Below are positions 29,506 to 35,719 of a stretch of 35,719 nt of DNA, in pieces. This DNA comes from Streptomyces sp. LS1784 (GTDB taxonomy: Bacteria; Actinomycetota; Actinomycetes; Streptomycetales; Streptomycetaceae): assembly GCF_020103755.1 (NCBI RefSeq), contig NZ_JAHSQD010000026.1, forward strand, positions 1 through 35,719, in the 5' to 3' direction. The position numbers were made by a program, and so were the translations under genes. How positions within the stretch are numbered: position 1 is the stretch's first letter; each line of letters begins with the position of its first letter. The notes under the pieces are model-generated. The model ran no database searches, was not told the origin of the DNA, and saw only the letters and a program-made list of their open reading frames with translations.

Positions 29506-31219
29506 GCCCGACCTGCCAGACGAGGCGGAGCTGGACCGACTCAAGCTCAGCCCCGAGGTCGCCTGGTACCTCGTCAGCCGGGGGATCCCGCTGCCGGACT
29601 GCCCGCCGCTCATCCAGACCCCGAGCCCGGGCGAGGCCCCGGGAGCAGTGTTCGACCCGGACCGGGTGGACCGGGTGCTTCAGGCGTTCGGCCTGCTGCG
29701 GCACACCCAGGGCCAGTGGGCCGGCCGACCGCTCCGGCCCGACCCGTGGCAGGTCGCCTACATCCTGGCGCCCACCTTCGGCTGGGTCCGCTGGGACGAG
29801 GACGCGGGGGACCACGTCCGGCTGGTGAGAGAGCTCTACGTCGACGTCCCCCGGAAGAACGGCAAGAGCACCCTGAGCGGTGGTCTGGCGATCTACATGA
29901 CGTGCGCGGACGGCGAGCCCGGCGCGCAGGTCATTGCCGCGGCGACCACCAAGGAGCAGGCCGGGTTCGTCTTCGCGCCGATCAAGCACCTGGCGGAGAA
30001 CTCCCCGGCGCTGAAGAAGCACGTGGTGGCGCTGAAGGAGAAGATCCTCCACCCCCGCAGCGGCTCCTACTTCCAGCCGATCAGCTCAATCGCCGGCGCC
30101 CAGCACGGCGCGAACCTGCACTGCGGGATCATCGACGAACTCCACGTCCACCGCGACCCCGAGTTGGTCGAGACGATCGAGACCGGCACCGGCTCCCGCC
30201 GCCAGCCGCTGATCGTCATCATCACGACCGCGGACTCCGGGAAGCGGGAGACGGTCTACGACCGCAAGCGCCAGCGGATCGAGCAGCTGGCGCGCCGGGT
30301 GTTCACCGCGCCCGCGGTGTACGGCGTGGTGTGGGCGGCCGAGAAGGACGACGACCCGCACGACGAGGCAACGTGGCGCCGCGCGAACCCCGGGTTCGGG
30401 GTCAGCCCCACGCGGGCCTACCTCCAGGCCAAGTCCGACGAGGCGAAGCAGTCGCCCGCCGACCTGGCGAAGTTCTTGCGGCTGCACCTCGGGGTGAGGA
30501 CGAAGCAGGAGACGAAGTTCCTGACGCTGGCCGCCTGGGACGCCAACGCCACGATCGTGGACGAGGAGTCGCTGCGCGGCCGGGAGGCGTATGGCGGCCT
30601 CGACCTGGCGAGCACCAGCGACCTGTGCGCGCTGTGCTGGCTGTTCCCGGACGACAACGACGACTCCCTGACCGCGATCTGGCGGCTGTGGACGCCGGAG
30701 GACAACCTGGCGTCGCTCGACAAGCGCACCGCCGGCGCCGCCACGCGGTGGGTGCGCGAGGGGCTGCTGACCGCGACGCCGGGCAACGTCGCGGACTACG
30801 ACTGGATCAAGGCCCAGATCCTGCGGGACATGGCCATGTTCCAGGTGAAGCGGCTTGGCTACGACCCGTGGAACGCCACCTCGTTGACCAATGACCTGGC
30901 GAACGAGCGTGCGCCGCTTGTCCAGGTCCGGCAGGGCTTCGTCACTATGTCGCCCGCGCTTAAGGCGCTTCAGCGGCTTCTCCTCAAGGGGACGCCGCAG
31001 CGCCCGATGTTCCGACACGGTGGCAGCCCGGCGGTGCGCTGGCAGGTCGACAACCTGGCCGTGGCGATGGATCCGGCGGGCAACGTCAAGCCCGACAAGG
31101 CCAGTTCGGCCGAGAAGATCGACGCTGTCGCTGCGGCCGTCACCGCCATGTCCGAAGTGCTCGCCCGCCCGCGTCGCCGTCGGTCCGCGTATGAGGATTC
31201 CGACTTCGAGGCCATCTGA
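29471..31219 (+). CDS. terL: Terminase large subunit, 582 aa
   Basis: The ATPase domain has LYVDVPRKNGKSTLSGG (Walker A, residues 127-134) and LHCGIIDELHVH (Walker B with the catalytic Glu, 219-223), followed by the coupling motif in IVIITTADSGK. The nuclease domain has YGGLDLASTSDLCALCWLF for the first metal aspartate and WQVDNLAVAMDPAGNVKPDK with AEKIDAVAAAV near the C-terminus for the last. It is of the HK97-like TerL group, which pumps DNA into the prohead and cuts it. The start lies inside the end of the small-subunit gene, which implies coupled translation. Confidence 0.94.
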   Translation: MTRRTRTTPSPEPDLPDEAELDRLKLSPEVAWYLVSRGIPLPDCPPLIQTPSPGEAPGAVFDPDRVDRVLQAFGLLRHTQGQWAGRPLRPDPWQVAYILAPTFGWVRWDEDAGDHVRLVRELYVDVPRKNGKSTLSGGLAIYMTCADGEPGAQVIAAATTKEQAGFVFAPIKHLAENSPALKKHVVALKEKILHPRSGSYFQPISSIAGAQHGANLHCGIIDELHVHRDPELVETIETGTGSRRQPLIVIITTADSGKRETVYDRKRQRIEQLARRVFTAPAVYGVVWAAEKDDDPHDEATWRRANPGFGVSPTRAYLQAKSDEAKQSPADLAKFLRLHLGVRTKQETKFLTLAAWDANATIVDEESLRGREAYGGLDLASTSDLCALCWLFPDDNDDSLTAIWRLWTPEDNLASLDKRTAGAATRWVREGLLTATPGNVADYDWIKAQILRDMAMFQVKRLGYDPWNATSLTNDLANERAPLVQVRQGFVTMSPALKALQRLLLKGTPQRPMFRHGGSPAVRWQVDNLAVAMDPAGNVKPDKASSAEKIDAVAAAVTAMSEVLARPRRRRSAYEDSDFEAI

Positions 31220-31238
31220 TCTGAGAGGGGGTGGCGTC

Positions 31239-33284
31239 GTGGCGTTGTGGCGCCGCAGGACGAAGGCCCCCGACGGCGGCGGCCTGGTGGTCACGCCGGA
31301 CGGGCTGCCGGTGGCGGCGAAGGCCTCGCCGGTCACCGACGGGGACGGGGTGCTCGCCACGTTCACCAGCCTGGCCCAGCCGTGGATCTACGACGGCAGG
31401 GTGATCATCCCGGACCCGGGCATCCCGCTGCTGGACTACGCGAACGACCCGATGAGCGTCTGGGCCAGCCAGCCCAGCGTGCGCAAGGTCGTTGACTACA
31501 TCGCCCGCAACTTGGCGGGGATCCCGTGGCGGGTCTACCGGCGCGTGTCGGACACCGACCGGCGACGTGTCACGGACCACCCGGTCGCGCAGCTGCTTGC
31601 GGCGCCGTCCCCGACCGTCACGGCCTACCGGCTGTGGCACTCGTTGGCCGTCGACCTGCTGCTGTACGACCGCTGGTGCGCACGAGTGCTGCCGAGTGCG
31701 GACACCGCCTCCGGATGGGAGATCATCCGGATCCCGGCCCCCAGGATGCGCCTGGTCTCCGACGGCTGGGGCCGGGTTGCCGAGGTCGTCGTCCAGGGCC
31801 CGGACGGCCAGCAGATCGGGGCGCCGCCGCGCGGCTACCTCTTCGACCACGGGTACGCCAGCCACGGCCAGGTCAACGGCACGTCGCCGATGGTGACGCT
31901 GTCGCAGATCCTCGCCGAGTCGGCTGAGGCGGTGGAGTACCGGCGCCAGGTGTGGCGCAACGGGGCCCGCGTGCCGGCCGTGGTCGAGCGGCCGGCCGAT
32001 GCCCCGCAGTGGTCCGACAACGCCAAGTCGCGGTTCCAGGAGTCGTTCAACCGGTTCGTCGGCAAGGGCGGTGCGGCTGGCGGGACGCCGATCCTCGAAG
32101 ACGGCATGCGCCTGGTCAAGTCGGACGCGTTCGCGCCGAAGGAGACCCTCGACCTGGAGGGGCGCCAGCTCACGGACGCCGAGGTCGCCTCGGCGTACCA
32201 CATCCCGCCGGAGCTGGTCGGCGCCCGCGCCGGCACCTACTCCAACGTGGACGCCTTCCGGCAGATGCTCTACACGCACGCCCTGGGCCCGAACGTTTCG
32301 GCCGCCGAGCAGGCGCTGAATCTGCTGCTGCTGCCGGTCGTCGCCCCGGGCGAGAACGACCTGTACATCGAGGCCGGCGTCGAGGCGAAGTTGCGCGGCT
32401 CCTTCCTGGAGCAGGCCCAGGTGTTGCAGTCCGCGGTCGGGGCGCCGTATATGCTGCGGTCCGAGGCCCGCGCGGTGCAAAACCTGCCCTTCGTGGAGGG
32501 CACCGACGACCTGGTGACCCCGCTGAACGTCCTGGTCGGCGGCCTCGCCAGCCCGCGCGACACGGCGCCCAAGTCCGGGCGCCCGCGCACGAAGGCGGCC
32601 CGTCCGGACGGCCTCGGCACGTTTGACGTCGAGCGCGACGCGTTCGCGGCCGCGCTGACCGCGTGGGCTGAGCGCCAGACCGAGGGCCTGCTGGAGCGCG
32701 CTGGATCGGCGAAGGCTGACGCGCCGCCGGACTTCTACAGCTTGTGGGCGGAGTCCTCCCCGGCCCGGCAGGCCCAGCTTGCCGCGCTGATCCAGGTGCA
32801 CGGTCTGCGGATCGCCCAGATAGGTGCCTGGTCCGTTCTCGACCTCTACAACCCCGGCGCGGACGGCTGGTCGGCGGACGTGATGGATGGCTGGCTTGCC
32901 GCCGCTGCCCGGAGCCATGCCGAGCAGTTCGAGCGGGCGGGGTACGCCGCCGTCCTGTCGTCCATCGGCGCCGAGGACGGCTGGCAGGCCGCCCTCAAGA
33001 CCGCGATGGCCGGTTGGGTTGGCCGGGCGGCGGTCCGGGCGGTCACCTCGGCTACCGAGGCCCGCTCGTTCGGCGGCCACGACGCCGCTGGCGCCTCCGG
33101 CCTGACCTACAAGGTCTGGAACACCGGCTCCAAGCCGCGCTCGACGCATGCCCGCCTCGACGGCGACCGGGTGCTGCTGGACGACGTGTTCGGCAACGGC
33201 TTGCGCTGGCCGGGCGACAGCGGCGGCGAGGACGCCGAGACCGCGAACTGTAACTGCCGTCTCACCTACGAGCGAGGGGAGTGA
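31239..33284 (+). CDS. Portal protein fused to a MuF-like domain, 681 aa
   Basis: The GTG at 31239 follows GAGAGGGGG. Residues 1 to about 420 are an HK97-type portal: WASQPSVRKVVDYIARNLAG, DHPVAQLLAAPSP, GTSPMVTLSQILAESAEAVE, VASAYHIPPELVGARAGTYS and NLLLLPVVAPGEND. HK97-type portals usually end near 400-450 aa. Here a helical part follows, and the last 60 residues (KVWNTGSKPRSTHARLDGDR, FGNGLRWPGD, ANCNCRLTYERGE) match the end of phage Mu F-like head morphogenesis proteins. Portal and MuF are usually separate neighbouring genes, so this is a fusion. The portal forms the DNA entry ring of the head. Confidence 0.9.
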   Translation: MALWRRRTKAPDGGGLVVTPDGLPVAAKASPVTDGDGVLATFTSLAQPWIYDGRVIIPDPGIPLLDYANDPMSVWASQPSVRKVVDYIARNLAGIPWRVYRRVSDTDRRRVTDHPVAQLLAAPSPTVTAYRLWHSLAVDLLLYDRWCARVLPSADTASGWEIIRIPAPRMRLVSDGWGRVAEVVVQGPDGQQIGAPPRGYLFDHGYASHGQVNGTSPMVTLSQILAESAEAVEYRRQVWRNGARVPAVVERPADAPQWSDNAKSRFQESFNRFVGKGGAAGGTPILEDGMRLVKSDAFAPKETLDLEGRQLTDAEVASAYHIPPELVGARAGTYSNVDAFRQMLYTHALGPNVSAAEQALNLLLLPVVAPGENDLYIEAGVEAKLRGSFLEQAQVLQSAVGAPYMLRSEARAVQNLPFVEGTDDLVTPLNVLVGGLASPRDTAPKSGRPRTKAARPDGLGTFDVERDAFAAALTAWAERQTEGLLERAGSAKADAPPDFYSLWAESSPARQAQLAALIQVHGLRIAQIGAWSVLDLYNPGADGWSADVMDGWLAAAARSHAEQFERAGYAAVLSSIGAEDGWQAALKTAMAGWVGRAAVRAVTSATEARSFGGHDAAGASGLTYKVWNTGSKPRSTHARLDGDRVLLDDVFGNGLRWPGDSGGEDAETANCNCRLTYERGE

Positions 33285-33288
33285 CCTC

Positions 33289-34077
33289 GTGCCCCGCACC
33301 AAGGAGTGCACCGCCCGGATCAAGGCCGCCGGACCAACGGACGGCCTCGCCGACGGCCAGTTCGTCGCCATCGTCTCGGTGTTCGGCAACGTCGACTCCG
33401 TCGGCGACGTCGTCGTCCCTGGCGCGTTCGCCCGCACCCTTGCCGAGTGGCGTGCCAAGGGCGACCCGATCCCCGTGATCTGGTCGCACGACTGGGACGA
33501 CCCATTCGCGCACGTCGGCATTGTCCTCGACGCGCGGGAGACCCCCGACGGCCTGGAGGTCACCGGCCAGATCGAGGACGTCGACACCAACCCGACCGCC
33601 GCCCAGGTCTACCGCCTCCTCAAGGGCAGGAGGGTCACCCAGTTCAGCTTCGCCTACGACGTGCGCGAGGGCGCCTGGGTCGAGACCGAGGACGACCAGG
33701 GCCGCTATGACGGCTACTACGAGCTGCGCGACCTGACCCTGTATGAGGTCGGACCGTGCCTGGTCGGCGCCAACCAGGCCACCGAGCTTCTCGCCGCGAA
33801 GGCCTCCCAGCTCGCCCGCGGCCTGAAGGCCGGCCGGGTCCTCGCCCAGGCCCACATCGACCGCCTCTCCGAGGCCCATTCGGCGATCGGCGACGTGCTC
33901 GCCGCCGCGACCGCGGCCGACGCCGCCAAGACCACCACCGCCCCCGAGTCCGGCCACCGGCCGGCCGTGCCGCCCGCCGCCGCCCCCGAGGCGCCCGCGA
34001 AGGCTGCCGGCCCGTCGCCCGCCCAGGTGCTCGCGATGGCACTCACCCGCAAGCACCTGATCGGAGACCCCGCATGA
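33289..34077 (+). CDS. HK97-family prohead protease, 262 aa
   Basis: The GTG at 33289 lies five bases after the portal stop, with GAGGGGAG upstream. VIWSHDWDDPFAHVG holds the catalytic His67, and VTQFSFAYDV holds the catalytic Ser120, with YELRDLTLYEVGPCLVGANQ as the conserved end of the fold. The C-terminal 80 residues are Ala/Pro-rich and probably serve as scaffold or are cleaved off. It processes the capsid protein during head maturation. The stop overlaps the capsid start. Confidence 0.92.
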   Translation: MPRTKECTARIKAAGPTDGLADGQFVAIVSVFGNVDSVGDVVVPGAFARTLAEWRAKGDPIPVIWSHDWDDPFAHVGIVLDARETPDGLEVTGQIEDVDTNPTAAQVYRLLKGRRVTQFSFAYDVREGAWVETEDDQGRYDGYYELRDLTLYEVGPCLVGANQATELLAAKASQLARGLKAGRVLAQAHIDRLSEAHSAIGDVLAAATAADAAKTTTAPESGHRPAVPPAAAPEAPAKAAGPSPAQVLAMALTRKHLIGDPA

Positions 34078-35336
34078 ACCTGCGCCAGCAGCTGAAGGCC
34101 GCCCTCGACCGGCTCGCCGAACTCTCCGCCCTCGCCAAGGCGGAGAACCGCGACTTCACCGAGGAGGAGGTCACCGAAGTCACCGAGCTGTCCGCGAAGG
34201 CCGACGACCTCGACGGGAAGATCAAGGCGGCCGACGCCGCCCAGGCGTCCGTCGCCCGCCTCACCGCGAAGGGCGACCGGCCCGCGCCCGTCCTGGAGGG
34301 CGTGAGCGACCGCACCGACGAGGCGCTCGGATCGATCGGCGGCCCGGGCGGTCTCGGCGAGCAGTTCGTCAAGTCGGCGGCCTACCAGACGTTCCGCAGC
34401 GCGCACCCGTCCGGGTTCGGCGAGGGCACCCCGATCCAGCTCGACCGCGTCAAGGTCGGCTCCCTCGCCGACCTCCGCGGCGGTTTCAAGGCGGACGCCC
34501 CAGTCCAGCAGGTCGGCCTCGGGCGCCTCCAGAACGTCCGGCTTCCCACCGTGGACCTCACCACGCCGATGCCGCTGACGATCCTCGACCTGATCGACCA
34601 CGGCACCATCGGCGGCCCGTCCTTCGAGTACCTCCAGATCACCGCGGTGACCCGCAACGCCGCCCTGGTGCCGGACGAGATCCTCCCCGCCGACGCCACC
34701 ACCAAGCCCACCAGCGGCCTGTCCACCAACCTCGCCACGGCGAAGGTGTACACGTACGCGGACGGGTACACCGTCACCAACCAGATGTTGGCCGACGCCC
34801 CGGCGCTCGCGTCGTACCTCAACGGCCAGCTGTCCTACAACATCAGCAACGTCATCGAGGACAAGATCCTCAACGGCAGCGGGACCGGCGGGAACCCGAC
34901 CGGCATCCTGGCCACCAGCGGCGTGCAGAACCAGGCCTTCGACACCGACATGGTCACCACCATCCGCAAGGCCATCACCCGGCTGGAGAACATCAGCGCG
35001 CCGATCACCGCTGTCCTCGTCTCCCCCTCCGACAACGAGAAGTTCGACCTGCTCAAGGACGCGCAGGGCCGCTACTACTCCCAGGGCCCGTGGGGATCCG
35101 GCCCGGGCACCATCTGGGGCCGCCCCCGGGTCGTCTCCCAGCGTCTGCCCTCCGGCACCGCGATCCTCGGCAACTGGAAGACCGTCAGCCTCATGGACCG
35201 CGAGGGCCTCTCGGTGCTGGCGTTCAACCAGCACAAGGACTACGCCGCGCGGAACCTCGTGTACGTGCGCGCCGAGCTTCGAGCCGCCCAGGCCGTGTTC
35301 AAGCCCGCCGAGCTGTGCATCGCGGCTCTCGCCTAA
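34074..35336 (+). CDS. Major capsid protein, HK97 fold, 420 aa
   Basis: The ATG overlaps the protease stop. The first 100 residues form a charged coiled coil (LKAALDRLAELSALAKAENR, TEVTELSAKADDLDGKIKAA), the delta domain that acts as an internal scaffold and is normally removed by the protease. The rest is the HK97 capsid core, with IEDKILNGSGTGGNPTGILA, AVLVSPSDNEKFDLLKDAQG, GRPRVVSQRLPSGTAILGNW and the C-terminal strand LVYVRAELRAAQAVFKPAEL. It forms the head shell. Confidence 0.94.
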   Translation: MNLRQQLKAALDRLAELSALAKAENRDFTEEEVTEVTELSAKADDLDGKIKAADAAQASVARLTAKGDRPAPVLEGVSDRTDEALGSIGGPGGLGEQFVKSAAYQTFRSAHPSGFGEGTPIQLDRVKVGSLADLRGGFKADAPVQQVGLGRLQNVRLPTVDLTTPMPLTILDLIDHGTIGGPSFEYLQITAVTRNAALVPDEILPADATTKPTSGLSTNLATAKVYTYADGYTVTNQMLADAPALASYLNGQLSYNISNVIEDKILNGSGTGGNPTGILATSGVQNQAFDTDMVTTIRKAITRLENISAPITAVLVSPSDNEKFDLLKDAQGRYYSQGPWGSGPGTIWGRPRVVSQRLPSGTAILGNWKTVSLMDREGLSVLAFNQHKDYAARNLVYVRAELRAAQAVFKPAELCIAALA

Positions 35337-35348
35337 GGAGCGGACGAC

Positions 35349-35609
35349 ATGCCCGACTTTGAGATGATCGTCATCGACGGCGTCCGCTACCGGCCCGAGG
35401 ACGCCCCCGCCCGCCCTGCCGAACCCGAGGCTCCGGCCGCGCTGTTCGACCCCGGTGAGCACACCGTCGCCGAGGTGCTCGCGCACCTGGCCGACGCCGC
35501 CGACGCCGAGCGTGTCCGGGTCCTGGCCGCCGAGCTCGCGGACAAGGCCCGCAAGGGCATCCTGGAGGCGCCGGCCGAGACCGGGGGCGGCGGTGGCGCT
35601 GCCTCCTGA
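35349..35609 (+). CDS. Hypothetical head protein, 86 aa
   Basis: The ATG at 35349 has AAGGAGCGG upstream. The product begins MPDFEMIVIDGVRYRPEDAP, has a Pro/Ala-rich linker and a helix (TVAEVLAHLADAADAERVRV, AELADKARKGILEAP), and ends in a Gly-rich tail. A short protein of this kind between the capsid and connector genes is common in HK97-like phages. Its function is unknown. It overlaps the next start. Confidence 0.72.
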   Translation: MPDFEMIVIDGVRYRPEDAPARPAEPEAPAALFDPGEHTVAEVLAHLADAADAERVRVLAAELADKARKGILEAPAETGGGGGAAS

Positions 35610-35719
35610 CGGCCTCCTCGCCGACCCGGCCGCACTCGCGGTCTGGCTCGGCGTCCCGGCCGACGACCCGCTGCTGCTGGCCGCCCTCGCGGCGGCCAGC
35701 GCCCGGTTCCGCGGTGCCG
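35593..35719 (+). CDS. Partial head-tail connector protein
   Basis: The frame starts at the GTG at 35593, overlaps the previous gene by 17 bases, and runs off the window. The 42 visible residues (VALPPDGLLADPAALAVWLG, VPADDPLLLAALAAASARFR) match the start of gp6-like head-tail connector or adaptor proteins, which begin with a short helix bearing W-L-G and a row of Ala-rich helices. The position directly after the capsid supports this. Confidence 0.68.
   Translation, partial: MALPPDGLLADPAALAVWLGVPADDPLLLAALAAASARFRGA

Larger units (their letters stand above)
12799..35719 (+). mobile_element. Prophage, left part (HK97-type siphophage), continues past the window
   Basis: The order is serine integrase, leftward repressor, operators, Cro-like regulator, recombination and replication genes, HNH, terminases, portal, protease, capsid and connector. 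This is the standard layout of a temperate actinobacteriophage with an HK97-like head. The left boundary is uncertain by some tens of bases. Tail, lysis and attR are not in the window. No structural gene in view is broken, so the element may be functional. Confidence 0.9.

Noticed and set aside
31140..33590. Minus-strand open frame of 816 codons
   Set aside because: Antisense to the terminase, portal and protease genes, with no ribosome site or recognisable motif.
33717..35486. Minus-strand open frame of 589 codons
   Set aside because: Antisense to the protease and capsid genes; composition of Gly, Val, Leu and Arg typical of a shadow frame.
12848..35719. tRNA genes in the prophage
   Set aside because: I looked in the gaps for cloverleaf-like sequence and conserved T-loop bases and saw none; integration is into a protein gene.

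Overview
The base composition (very high GC, codon third positions almost always G or C), the GGAGG-type ribosome sites, frequent GTG starts and ATGA/GTGA stop-start overlaps point to a Streptomycetaceae actinomycete (Streptomyces or Kitasatospora). The window has two parts: about 12.8 kb of host chromosome, then about 22.9 kb of the left part of an integrated HK97-type siphophage genome that runs off the right edge.

Host part (1-12.8 kb). A leftward pair (a fragment at 1-161 and a 108-aa protein at 294-620) faces a rightward, translationally coupled operon at 823-7043. That operon is the uncharacterised STM4011-STM4015 set: two tandem STM4015 leucine-rich-repeat-like proteins, an STM4014 ATP-grasp-like protein, an STM4013/SEN3800 alkaline-phosphatase-superfamily hydrolase, and two radical SAM proteins (STM4012, STM4011). 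The divergent intergenic region carries two back-to-back elements resembling RecA-NDp (PafBC-type) DNA-damage promoters, one per direction. Next come a SAM-dependent methyltransferase (7329-8486), a strong bidirectional hairpin, a secreted 902-aa BNR/beta-propeller protein on the minus strand, and a rhomboid-like membrane protein on the minus strand.

Junction (about 12.6-12.85 kb). A second, rightward rhomboid-like gene begins at 12603 but loses homology after about 70 codons, directly before a large serine integrase (12848-14338). The simplest reading is that the prophage inserted into this gene and that attL lies near 12.79-12.83 kb.

Prophage part. After the integrase come a minus-strand membrane protein and an XRE repressor, an operator region with perfect TGTCAGCTGACA palindromes and a good rightward promoter, and a Cro-like regulator. 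Then follow chains of small overlapping genes, a recombination and replication module (Sak4-like ATPase, UvrD-type helicase, Lsr2-like protein, an initiator gene with internal iteron-like repeats that probably form the origin, a DnaB/RepA-like helicase, SSB), and accessory small genes. HNH endonuclease, small and large terminase, a portal fused to a MuF-like domain, prohead protease, major capsid protein and head-tail connector genes close the window. No tail or lysis genes and no attR are inside it.

How the genes work together. The STM401x proteins look like one enzymatic pathway whose substrate may be the LRR-like STM4015 proteins themselves; this is inference. The phage modules follow the usual order: integration and immunity, recombination and replication, packaging, head.
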